From: Pseudomonas brenneri
Lineage (GTDB): Bacteria > Pseudomonadota > Gammaproteobacteria > Pseudomonadales > Pseudomonadaceae
DNA: 64,000 nucleotides
NCBI RefSeq assembly: GCF_007858285.1
Contig: NZ_VFIL01000007.1
Coordinates: forward strand, 62,001-126,000
Direction: 5' to 3'
This document shows, one piece after another, positions 55,223-64,000 of this stretch. Every line of letters starts with the position of its first letter. The first letter of the stretch is position 1. The notes under the pieces are model-generated. The model was not told the DNA's origin, did not search any database, and saw nothing but the letters and a program-made list of their open reading frames with translations. Position numbers and translations under genes: made by a program.

Positions 55223-55672
55223 AAAGATTGTGAACTATGGACATAGCCACAGAGCAGTCATGGTCTGCTGTTGACTCTGATCTCTGATGTCCATACTTCA
55301 CCTCCATTTTCCCGCGAAAAATCTAGGGGGTGCCCATACGTCATTGCATTGATCCAACCCTCTATTAGCTGCATCGCGTTTGACCTTTTTTCAGCTGACG
55401 TCCCTAAGCACTTGCGCATATGCGTAATTGCATGGACTTGACCAGCACACTGGTTAGCCTTGACCGGCAGAAATCGGCCAATAGCTGCCGGTCGCGAGAG
55501 GCATAACACGGCCAAAAACAGGCGGTGGAAAAATTGGTAGCGAGTTGGCATCATCGGCGTGCCCTAATCGCTCACTCAGGAGCTGCCACATCAAGCATTC
55601 CGGCTAGCTCTGGTCAATCTTTCCTTAAAAGTAATCTTCGCGAAGCTTGTATAAAGGAGCTCTTAGAGTCTC
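55223..55672. other. Junction DNA between umuC remnant and LysR remnant
   Basis: 450 bases with no recognised gene. A 98-codon minus-strand frame at 55258-55554 has no domain and no convincing start signal. Confidence 0.4.
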
Positions 55673-55942
55673 ATGCCCCTTAGAACTGCGAATATCAAAA
55701 CCACATTACACAGTTACCCGATGATGCTTCAAGCCGCAGTGGAAGGACATGGTATCGCCGTCGGCTGGGCTCGAACTGCGGGGAGGCTGGTTGAAAGCGG
55801 AGACTTGAGAAAGCCCTGCGCTGAAAGCGTGTTTTTACCGCAAGCGATATCTGTTTTTAAACGCCCTGTTATTACCGAGCAAAGAGAAACCAACTCCCTG
55901 ATAGAGTGGCTCAGGATTGAACTGTTAGAATCGATAGATTAG
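55673..55942 (+). pseudogene. C-terminal fragment of a LysR regulator
   Basis: 89 codons matching the end of a GcvA-like LysR effector domain (HSYPMMLQAAVEGHGIAVGW). No HTH upstream. It overlaps the IS66 remnant at its 3' end, consistent with disruption. Confidence 0.75.
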
Positions 55943-56794
55943 ACGCACGAGTTCCCTGATCGAAACGCGACCGATTCGACTACCGGTTGCCACCTTATGC
56001 GGTAGCAACTCGGAAATTTCACTCGCCCGCTGCGTCGGCAGGCGCGTGAGGACGTCCTTCAAATAAGCATACGGATCATGCCCGTTGAGTCGCGCCGACT
56101 GGATCAAACTCATGATTGCCTCTGCCCGTTTTCCGCTTCGCAGTGATCCTGCAAAGAGCCAGTTCTTGCGTCCAAGAGCCCATGGCCAGATCTGGTTCTC
56201 TGCCCAGTTGTTGTCTATGGGTACGGCCCCGTCAGACAGTGCTGCCCAGCGTTTCAGGCTGTAATCCAGTGCTCTGCTGATGGCTAAACCTTCAGGCACG
56301 AGATCGCGCTGGGCGATCATCCAGGCGTGCAGCCTATCCATCGCCGGGACAGCATTTTCTTGCCGTCTTCGGCGCCGCAAATCCGGTTCCAGGCCGCGCA
56401 CTTCGCTCCCGATTTCATACAGCAACTGGATGTAGCGAAGAGTCTGTTCGGCCAGCTGGCTTTTGTTGGTGGTGTAGAGTTCGAAGCTAGCCTTGTAGCC
56501 CCCCAAATCATTACACACCAGCTTGCCCTTCCAGTCTTGCAGGAAGTTGCGAGCATGCTCCCCCGCGCGGCTGGGGCTGAAGTCGTAGACAACAGCCGCT
56601 GTTTCGCAGAACTGGCTGGTGGCGTAGGCCCACACGTAAGATCGGTGGGTTTTCTTTGATCCCGGAGCAAGCATTTGCACCGGCGTTTCGTCGGCATGGA
56701 TAACCTGTTGCCCGAGCACTACGTCGCGCAGCGCATTGACCAAAGGCTGCAACTGCACACCAGCCCGTGGTGGCCGCCATGATAGAGCGGGCAT
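55925..56794 (-). pseudogene. IS66-family transposase remnant
   Basis: C-terminal part of TnpC: LQPLVNALRDVVLGQQVIHA with DE of HADETPVQML, CNDLGGYKASF, DNNWAENQIWPW, and the standard tail AYLKDVLTRLPTQRASEISE. The N-terminal half is missing, and the C-terminus runs into non-IS sequence. No IS66 orf1 or orf2 nearby. Inactive. Confidence 0.85.
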
Positions 56795-57081
56795 GACTTC
56801 ACCCGAATCGGAACCGAATAGGGACGATGTATCCCGCGACCAACGCAGCACCGCAATCTTCAAGGCCTAGGCTGAAGACGACATCGCCACCGCGGATGCG
56901 ACCTATGAGCAGCAGGCCTGGGCCTGCCGGTTTCGAGAGCCCGAACGCACCTAAAATCATCGCATAGTTAAAAGAGGCCGGCTTCGGCATCTCGACGATA
57001 TCGGCGAAAGAGGTATGGCAAGAGGTTGCCCGCATCCTGGACCGGTACCGCCAGGCGTACTGACGTCAGCGTAAATAGCGC

Positions 57082-57696
57082 CTAGCTGCGCGCCGGCCAG
57101 GCCGCCATCGCAACAGCGAGCACATCGAGCAGCGCCGCTTGCTCCCCACCGTGCTGCGCCTGCAGCGCCAGGCCCTGCATCAGCACCGCATAATAGTTGG
57201 CGAGGCTTTCCGTGTTCGTGCTGGGCGGCAACTCCCCGACCATCACCGCCTTATCAAAACGAGCGCGCAGTGTGAGCGCAACGGTGGCTCGCCGTCGCGC
57301 CAGCTCGCCCAGTGCCTCCGCTGACACTTCGCCGCTTTTCAGCGGCGCTTGCGTGATGAAACACACACCCGGCCCGTGCGGATCGGTGGACATCATCACA
57401 CCTTCGCGCAGCAGCCGCTCGACCCCCGCCCGCGCGGAGGGGGCGGAAAGGCAGGACTCTAGGAGCTGTGCGCTCATGCGCGAGAAGCGTTCGAATGCTT
57501 TCAGGTAAAGCGCTTCCTTGTTACCGAAGTGCAGATAGAGACTCGGCCGGTTGATCCCCATCGCTGTGCAGAGATCATTCATCGAGGCCGCTTCGAATCC
57601 CTTCGACGCAAAAACGCCCGTTGCGGCAACAAGCGCTGTCTCGATGCAAAATCCCAAGGGCCGCCCCCCGAGATTTTTGATTGAAGAATTTCCCAT
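57082..57696 (-). CDS. TetR-family repressor
   Basis: 204 residues. N-terminal HTH (ATGVFASKGFEAASMNDLCT, then MGINRPSLYLHFGNKEALYL) and a TetR_C-type ligand domain. Divergent from two SDR genes, which it most likely represses. Confidence 0.92.
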   Translation of the reverse strand: MGNSSIKNLGGRPLGFCIETALVAATGVFASKGFEAASMNDLCTAMGINRPSLYLHFGNKEALYLKAFERFSRMSAQLLESCLSAPSARAGVERLLREGVMMSTDPHGPGVCFITQAPLKSGEVSAEALGELARRRATVALTLRARFDKAVMVGELPPSTNTESLANYYAVLMQGLALQAQHGGEQAALLDVLAVAMAAWPARS

Positions 57697-57708
57697 CTTT
57701 TTTAGAGT

Positions 57709-57718
57709 ACCTTAAGGT
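57709..57718. promoter_or_regulatory. Candidate TetR operator
   Basis: Perfect palindrome ACCTTAAGGT 13 bases before the tetR start. Related TACC/GGTA half-sites recur in the 230-base divergent region (TACCGA about 57723, TCGGTA about 57783, TACCTTTCGGTA about 57888). Confidence 0.45.
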
Positions 57719-57926
57719 TTTTTACCGACAGATACAATTCCTTATTGACTTAGCCGAATTCGCAACGCTATCATAAAACCAATCGGTACAAAACCTCTGT
57801 TGAGCAGAGCTCCTTCCACAACCAACCAGGGGCCAACATACCGAATAAAGCAAACTGATCCAGGATGCACTGTCACGCCCAATTTTGTACCTTTCGGTAA
57901 AAAACATAACGCAAAGGAATATACTC

Positions 57927-58676
57927 ATGTCTCAAAAACTCGCAGGAAAGGTCGCCATCGTCACCGGCGCCTCAACCGGCATCGGTGCCGCGATCGCGCG
58001 GGCACTGGGTGCCGAAGGGGCTTCGGTCGTCGTCAATTACAACACCGACCAAGCCGGGGCGGAGATCGTTGTAGCAGATATCAAGAAGGCCGGCGGCAAC
58101 GCCGTTGCCATCGGCGCGAACATCGCGAAGAAGGAATCGGCGCAAGCCGTCGTGGACACGGCGATCGATTATTTCGACCAGCTAGATATCGTCGTGAACA
58201 ATGCCGGCAGGCACGAGGTCGCAACCGTCGAGGACTTCGACGAAGAACTTTACCGGCGGACATTTGAGACCAACGTGTTAGGCACAATGCTCGTCACCGC
58301 CGCCGCCGTGAAGCACCTCAAGACGGGCGCCAGCATCATCAACCTCGGCTCAGTCACGACGCACTTCTCGATGCCCGGCTCCTCTGTTTACACAGCATCC
58401 AAGGCCGCAATAGATGGTTACACCAGCGTCCTCGCCAACGAGCTGGGACCGCGCGGCATCCGAGTCAACGCCCTGAAACCCGGCTTGACCGCGACCGAAA
58501 ACGCGGTTGCCAACGGCATCCCCGACTCCGATTTCGCCAAGGGTTTCATCTCAAGAACGCCGCTCGGCCGCCTCGGCACGACCGACGAGATAGCCAAGAC
58601 CGCCGTCTTTCTGGCGTCCGACGACTCCGCCTTTGTCAACGGCGTCCACCTGCTGGTCGCCGGCGGCCTTCGCTAA
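57927..58676 (+). CDS. Short-chain dehydrogenase/reductase
   Basis: 249 residues from ATG 57927 (AAAGGA upstream). Classical SDR: TGASTGIG cofactor motif, NNAG, Ser in NLGSV, YTASK catalytic Tyr-Lys, and C-terminal GVHLLVAGGLR. NAD(P)-dependent; substrate unknown. First of two tandem SDR genes under the divergent TetR. Confidence 0.92.
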   Translation: MSQKLAGKVAIVTGASTGIGAAIARALGAEGASVVVNYNTDQAGAEIVVADIKKAGGNAVAIGANIAKKESAQAVVDTAIDYFDQLDIVVNNAGRHEVATVEDFDEELYRRTFETNVLGTMLVTAAAVKHLKTGASIINLGSVTTHFSMPGSSVYTASKAAIDGYTSVLANELGPRGIRVNALKPGLTATENAVANGIPDSDFAKGFISRTPLGRLGTTDEIAKTAVFLASDDSAFVNGVHLLVAGGLR

Positions 58677-58789
58677 GGCCCAGCGTCTGACAGAGCGCAA
58701 CCATTAGTTCATTAATACCGAACAATTAAACAATGGCGCTACCACACCTACCTCAGCAGTTCATTATTTCTGAATTAAAGGACAATCTC

Positions 58790-59527
58790 ATGAAAAACAA
58801 GGTCATTCTCATCACCGGTGGAACCACCGGCATCGGTCTCGCCACGGCGCAGCTTCTCCTCTCAGAGGGCGCGAAGGTGATCGTCACCGGGCGCAACCCA
58901 GCCACACTGGACGCGGCGAAAAAGGCACTCCCGAATGCCATCGTAATCCAATCCGATTCGGAGGACCTCGCCTCCGTGCAGAGCCTTGGCGCAGCAGTGA
59001 AAGAGCACACAGATCATCTCGACGGTGCATTTCTGAATGCCGGCGTGATCACTCAAACTCCCTTTGAGAGTGTCACTGCGCAGGAATACGACAACCAGTT
59101 CAACGTCAATGTGCGGGGCCTTTACTTCCAGCTTCAGTCCGTGCTGCCGCTACTGAAAAACCCAAGCTCGGTAGTGTTCACGTCCTCCATCGCAAGCAGC
59201 ATGGCGTTCCCCGGCGCTTCGATCTATTCCGCCACCAAAGCTGCGGTCAACTCTTTCGGTCGGGTGCTCGCTATCGAACTTGCTCCGCGCGGTGTCCGCG
59301 TGAATGTGCTCAGTCCGGGGCCGATTGACACGCCGATCATAGGCAAGACAGGGCTTGATGCTGAGACGCAGAAGAGCATGGTCGCCGCAATGATCGAGAA
59401 GTCTGTTCTCAAACGGCTTGGCACCCCCAATGAATGCGCCAAAGCCGTACGCTTCCTGCTCTCAGAAGACTCCTCCAACATTGTTGGCATCGAACTGGCC
59501 ATTGATGGCGGCTTCCGGCTAGCCTAA
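58790..59527 (+). CDS. Short-chain dehydrogenase/reductase
   Basis: 245 residues from ATG 58790 (AAAGGA upstream). TGGTTGIG motif, FLNAG replacing NNAG, FTSSIAS, YSATK catalytic pair, IDGGFRLA end. Follows the first SDR by 113 bases and is probably co-transcribed. Confidence 0.92.
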   Translation: MKNKVILITGGTTGIGLATAQLLLSEGAKVIVTGRNPATLDAAKKALPNAIVIQSDSEDLASVQSLGAAVKEHTDHLDGAFLNAGVITQTPFESVTAQEYDNQFNVNVRGLYFQLQSVLPLLKNPSSVVFTSSIASSMAFPGASIYSATKAAVNSFGRVLAIELAPRGVRVNVLSPGPIDTPIIGKTGLDAETQKSMVAAMIEKSVLKRLGTPNECAKAVRFLLSEDSSNIVGIELAIDGGFRLA

Positions 59528-60183
59528 TCCGTCTCGCCCCAAATGGCAGGCCCGGTTTTTTATTGACAGTAAAAAACCTACGTAAAGGAATGGCTTATGC
59601 CTCAACAGGTTTGGCGAATATGTTGTTTCACACAGCCATGGAGAGGCCAACCTTCGTGTTCCGCCCGACCATTTCATCGGTAGTCCAGACATGGACTTCG
59701 AAATTACTCAGGGGCACCCTAGGTCCAGTACGTATCCACCATGCATGCGCGGCATCGGCTTTGCGAAAAAATTGACCAGAGCATGTAACGCACAGCATTA
59801 GGGTAACCACTGCTGAGGCTGGGTGGCGATGCAAATAGAGTGCCTGGCTGATGCGCGTATTGCTATTGATCGAGCTTACCTACTGACCCTCCTCGCTCCT
59901 GGAGAATCGATAACATTGACAACGTTTGCCGCCATTACCGAAAGCTCTGTAAGCAAGGTAGTTGTACTTAACGTATTGCAATACGTGGCGGACATAGACA
60001 TTCAACTGCAATGAGGTGCCGACCTGAGCCGCGTCGTACCGCTCACCGCGTTCGATGCTCAGGCTCGGATCTTCGTTGGCGGATGGCCCGAATGAGGTGC
60101 GCAAGGGAATTGAATTATTGCCAAAGTACAACTAACTAACGCGGATACTCCAAATCATACGGCACTAAGAAAGATGAGAGTCA
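59528..60183. other. Region without a recognisable gene
   Basis: 656 bases. Short open frames on both strands (59563-59775 plus, 59628-59834 minus, 59880-60131 minus) lack ribosome sites and recognisable domains. Probably degraded DNA. Confidence 0.45.
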
Positions 60184-61008
60184 ATGAACAATCGTGTATT
60201 TATCACTGGTGGTGCCAGTGGCTTGGGACAAGCTCTGGCTCTACACTATGCACGCGATGGCTGGGATGTGTGTATTGCAGACCTCAATGACGTTCGCGGA
60301 AAGGTCACCAGTCGGCTGCTGAAAGCCCATGGCGGTAAAGTGCTCTATTTCCACGCAGATGTAACGATAGAGGCTGACTTGCAGCGCATCGCCGATGCGC
60401 TACGGGTGCAATGGAATGGCCTTGACTTGCTCATTAACAATGCCGGGGTCGCCCAGCTAGGCGCCATCGATAAAGTTACCTTGAGCGACTGGGAGTGGAT
60501 TCTCAATATCAACGTGCTCGGCGTGGTGCGAGGGTGCAAGGTATTCACTCCAATTTTTAAGAAACAAGGGCATGGTCAGATTCTTAATATTGCGTCTATG
60601 GCCTGCTTGCTTGATGTGCCATTGATGGCTTCCTACAACGCGTCAAAAGCCGCTGTAGTAGCGCTCAGCACAACCCTCGATCAGGAGTTGATGCAGTACG
60701 GCATACGCGTCAGCGTGGCCTGCCCATCGTTCTTCCATAGCAATCTAGATGAATCCGTGCGCTCAACAGATCTTGGCACTAAGAGGCTGATGGACAAGCT
60801 GTCGGCTCGCGGCGAGCTTGGTGCCGATGAAGTGGCCGAGCGTATTGTCAAGGGTGTAACTAGCAGTCAGACCTACATCTTCCCGCACATCAAGGGAGAG
60901 TGTATGTGGCTGGCCAAACGCTACCTGCCGCACCGTTGGTTCAGTCGTATTTTTCAGTATTACGTGAAACGCATGCTACCCAAGCCGGCAGCGCTAAGCC
61001 AAGACTGA
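60184..61008 (+). CDS. Short-chain dehydrogenase/reductase
   Basis: 274 residues, ATG preceded by GAGAG. TGGASGLG motif, NNAG, NIASMA, YNASK, and a longer C-terminal tail with a basic amphipathic end (HRWFSRIFQYYVKRMLPK), as in membrane-associated SDRs. Substrate unknown. Confidence 0.92.
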   Translation: MNNRVFITGGASGLGQALALHYARDGWDVCIADLNDVRGKVTSRLLKAHGGKVLYFHADVTIEADLQRIADALRVQWNGLDLLINNAGVAQLGAIDKVTLSDWEWILNINVLGVVRGCKVFTPIFKKQGHGQILNIASMACLLDVPLMASYNASKAAVVALSTTLDQELMQYGIRVSVACPSFFHSNLDESVRSTDLGTKRLMDKLSARGELGADEVAERIVKGVTSSQTYIFPHIKGECMWLAKRYLPHRWFSRIFQYYVKRMLPKPAALSQD

Positions 61009-61646
61009 TGCATTTGCTGACGAAGAAGTTTGCGCACGACGCCAACATACCAGAATGAACGGTTCGCCCAAGGGAAGAACTCGATGTGACGGCGGTGGAT
61101 TACAGGCTGAAACAATGGACCAGAGGTCTAGCCGGGCAGACGGTGAGTTGTGGCACGAAGTAAGTGTGTCCCGAGATGATGTAAGAAAAGGCCTCTATGA
61201 TGAAGCAAGGAACTGTCTGGATGCGCTAGCCGGCTTCCGCAACAACTTCCCTGCCGCACTCTGTGAATTCGAGAGACTCGAAGCCTTGGAATTGGTACCG
61301 CCGCGCTGACAGTGCTGGTTGAGACTGACTTTGAGGCCATATCAAGCCCCGCTCAATCTTCACAATCCGATTTCAGCACATCCAGCCCGGGCGCCGGTTT
61401 GGTCGATGAGTAGGTGCACATGAAGTTTCCGTGGCCCTCCAGAGCCGACGACGAGCAAGCATTTACGAAGGCTCAAACGGTGACCCGGATTTGATTTGTC
61501 TAGCTTGCCAGCAACATTACAGTGCTCTGTTGTCTAGTTCGTATTACAGAATGACTGAAATGAGTGCTTCATGCCGGAGATTATTCGTATGAACAACGGC
61601 GTAGCTCGTGACCTGTAATGAACATTGTGTTCTCAAGGAACCAACT
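61009..61646. other. Region with one weak small frame
   Basis: 638 bases. A frame at 61115-61309 (start MDQRSSRADGELW) could encode a 64-residue helical protein but has no recognised family. Otherwise nothing seen. Confidence 0.35.
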
Positions 61647-62576
61647 GTGCAGTCTGCAATTAAAAGCCAAGAAATTGTCAGCGATACAAGTCGTCTTGCT
61701 GGCATCGTCAGCAAGATTGTGCGCAGCGACTGCGACCAGCTCACCGCCGTTCCCGGCCTGAGCCTACATCGGCGTAATTCTGCGTCAGCGTCAGTGCACT
61801 GCATTTACGGATTGGGTATTGGCGTTACCTTGCAAGGCTGCAAGCAAGTTATGGTCGGGAAGGAGGTAATTAGCTACGCGCCTGGTCAGTCCATAGTTAC
61901 CAGCGTTGACCTCCCAGTTATTTCGCATGTAACTCAGGCCAGTTTCACAAAACCGTTCCTCGGTATGATGCTTACGTTCGACAGCGCCACGGTGATACAG
62001 ATCGCCGAGCGAATGCGTTTATCACAACGCCTCAGAAATGACGGGTTCCGGCCTATTAACGTACAGGCGTTGGACGTTGGGGTGCATGATGCGCTGTGGC
62101 GTTTGGTTAGGCTACTCAGTGAGCCGCAACTGCTTGAAACACTCGCACCGTTGATCAAGGAAGAGATCATCGCACGCTTGTTAAGCGGAGCTCATGGCTC
62201 ACAGTTGCTACATATCGTCACCGGGAGCTCGCCCAGTCAACACATCGCCAAAACACTTACCTGGCTGAAACTTAACTTTCGCCATGCGCTGCGCATGGAC
62301 GATTTGGCGGCTAATGCGAATATGAGTCCTTCTACCTTCCGCCAGCATTTCCGTACTGTTACAGGTATGAGTCCACTGCAGTATCAGAAACAATTGCGGC
62401 TGCAGGCAGCTCGACAGTTGATGCTGACTCAGTATGTTGACGCGAGCAGTGCAGGAGGGTCGGTGGGTTATGAAAGCTCGTCGCAGTTCAGTCGCGAATA
62501 TCGTCGCTTGTTCGGAGAGCCACCTCAGAGGGACATCAAACGCATGCGGTTGCAACAAATAGCGACCAATCGTTGA
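61647..62576 (+). CDS. AraC-family transcriptional regulator
   Basis: 309 residues from GTG 61647, chosen because AAGGA lies seven bases upstream; a frame from 61608 lacks this. N-terminal AraC_N-type domain (PGLSLHRRNSASASVHCIYG) and C-terminal HTH pair (MDDLAANANMSPSTFRQHF, then GYESSSQFSREYRRLFGEPP). Members of this subgroup often control adjacent oxidoreductases, so the SDR at 60184 is a candidate target. Confidence 0.9.
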   Translation: MQSAIKSQEIVSDTSRLAGIVSKIVRSDCDQLTAVPGLSLHRRNSASASVHCIYGLGIGVTLQGCKQVMVGKEVISYAPGQSIVTSVDLPVISHVTQASFTKPFLGMMLTFDSATVIQIAERMRLSQRLRNDGFRPINVQALDVGVHDALWRLVRLLSEPQLLETLAPLIKEEIIARLLSGAHGSQLLHIVTGSSPSQHIAKTLTWLKLNFRHALRMDDLAANANMSPSTFRQHFRTVTGMSPLQYQKQLRLQAARQLMLTQYVDASSAGGSVGYESSSQFSREYRRLFGEPPQRDIKRMRLQQIATNR

Positions 62577-64000
62577 GCGTGGACTAGTCTAACGGCCAAA
62601 TCGTCTACGCTGTAACCGTATTGGCGTCACCGAACTTGCCCCCTCAGAGAAACTAGGCCAGGTCGTGACAACCATACTGGAGTGCTCGTTTAGCTTGGGT
62701 AATGGGTGAAATAATAGGGCGCTACCATTTATACTCCACCCCTGGTATCACTAGCTTTGTATAGAGCAGCCAATGAGTAACTCGGCTTGCCTTACTATTT
62801 CCAACGCGGTTTTAAGGTGTGTTGGCTGTTCCAGAGCCGCAGATGAACAGGGCACTCCGCTCGCGTTCGGTGAGCTTGAAGCTGGATAGATCTCTAGCAT
62901 CACTGACATGTACTTGTATACTGATTAAGCCAGATAGAGGCAGGTAAATGCTTCCCGCGCATGACCAATTCCGTCACAAGCCGTTGCTAGTGGGAGCTGA
63001 CCAGTAGTGAGTTCAACGAACTGGTCAAGCCGGGCATCACGGGCTGATACGTTCATGAGCGCGCTTCAAAAAATAGACTTTAGGTCCTGGGCCTTGCTCA
63101 GCGGTTCGATCATGGCGAATAGGTTATTCCTTGAGTTCGCGCGCTGCCAGCGGAGGCGAATTCAATTCGCCCAATTCTGCAGTTAGAATGTATAAGTGAT
63201 TGGCAGCACCGTCGGTTTGTCCTCGACTTTCAAGGCTCGGGCCGCTTAAAACGGCAAATGCGACTCGCCAATAATCCACGAGTAAAACACATTATCTCAG
63301 TTGCGCATTGTGCACGAAATCATCTGCTCGCTTGTCATCGGTGAACATCCAACACCCAGCGGCAGGCCTGTTAGTACGTGGTTCTTCTCGGCATAAGGCA
63401 CCATAAAATTCGGCGCCCAAGGCAGGGGTTCGCCTGCGGTATAGAATGCAAGTCAATGTCGATAAAATCCCCTCTTACGCCTTTCAGCCTCTCCAATGCC
63501 TGTATTAACTCGGATAACGACCGTTCTACCTCTTAACCAGATTACACCACGCCCTGGCGCCACGACTGACTCGACCACAAATTCTATCAGGAACCGTGCG
63601 CCGTTCTCTAGGTTCACCCCGTAGCGGTCGTTACGAAAGATGGCGGGCTGAGAAAAAACTCTGGCAGAGAAAGCCGTTAGCGAAATGTATTTCGAGCCAC
63701 CGTCTTCCCTCCCGGACTGCAGCACTGGAGAAGTCATGTTGCGTGCGTTGAATATCTGCGTCATTTACTCAGAGTTATGCGAGGTACCGGCCCAAAAGAA
63801 CAATGCTTTGGGTACAATGGGCGTTAGGCTTGGGGATCGACTCTGCGCTTTACCAAGGCGTAGCGAAACCGGCTTACCACACCTGCATGCACCACTTGAA
63901 TACCTGCCACGGCCCCAGTTGCCTTGATGGAGTGTGCTACAGATGAAAAATAAGTTATTTGTGGATTATTCCAGAGCCCCGTTCCCCCCAAGATTACCCG
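62577..64000. other. Long gene-poor stretch to the right edge
   Basis: 1.4 kb with no supported gene. A 103-codon minus-strand frame at 63453-63764 (start MTQIFNARNMTSPV) has no recognised domain. Base composition and broken frames suggest degraded island DNA. Confidence 0.45.

Noticed and set aside
55258..55554. 98-codon minus-strand frame
   Set aside because: No domain, no convincing start, and it lies in junction DNA between two truncated genes.
59563..60131. Small frames between the SDR genes
   Set aside because: No ribosome sites or recognisable family; both strands are equally open.

Overview
The window looks like the chromosome of a Pseudomonas of the fluorescens group. The reasons are the GC-rich core genes, a Pseudomonas-type REP element, a hydroxyproline catabolic operon of the pseudomonad type, an OprP/OprO-like porin, a Roc-type regulatory cluster next to chaperone/usher fimbriae, and several Pseudomonas-typical small families (DUF2790, DUF6434). 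This is inference from sequence alone; no database search was run.

Layout. 1-3.9 kb: iron-uptake signalling (FecR fragment, FecI-type sigma, TonB-dependent receptor) and an XRE-cupin regulator. 3.9-4.4 kb: a cytoplasmic protein that is 39% methionine. 4.8-10.8 kb: an accessory hot spot between a lipoprotein acid phosphatase and an AraC regulator. It holds two different toxin cargoes, an Hcp/membrane-effector/membrane-immunity set (T6SS type) and an M91 metalloprotease with an Hrp-box promoter (T3SS type). They are separated by remnants of the same two flanking genes, as if two alleles of the hot spot had been joined in tandem. 10.0-17.4 kb: regulator plus trans-4-hydroxy-L-proline catabolism (transporter, epimerase, D-hydroxyproline dehydrogenase, deaminase, ketoglutarate semialdehyde dehydrogenase). 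18-31.4 kb, all on the minus strand: a fimbrial operon (pilin, chaperone, usher, tip adhesin), two paralogous BvgS-like hybrid kinases, two paralogous RcsB-like response regulators and an EAL-domain protein. A shared 14-bp motif upstream of the pilin and of one regulator suggests a regulatory circuit.

31.7-43.5 kb: porin, LysR regulators, small conserved genes and a Cus-type copper/silver RND efflux operon with a CusF domain fused to CusB. 43.6-45.6 kb and 52.9-54.1 kb: two orphan fimbrial loci with the same unusual 5' architecture: a 33-codon reading frame, TTGACT-N17-TA(T/A)AAT, then a long perfect heptanucleotide tandem repeat (11 copies of GCCAGCA, 16 copies of GCGGTCA), then a fimbrial chaperone plus adhesin or an adhesin alone. 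Copy-number change in a 7-mer shifts the frame and the spacing, so these look like phase-variable alternative adhesins that could use the complete usher system at 18-23 kb. 45.8-50.8 kb: ferric-reductase-like flavocytochrome and a nitrilase/MFS/LysR unit.

51.3-64 kb: begins at a 3' half of a tRNA-Ser with its own terminator, the usual scar of an island that entered a tRNA gene. It holds the second adhesin locus, a 5'-truncated umuC, a LysR tail, an IS66 remnant, a TetR/SDR/SDR set, another SDR, an AraC regulator and long stretches of degraded DNA to the right edge.
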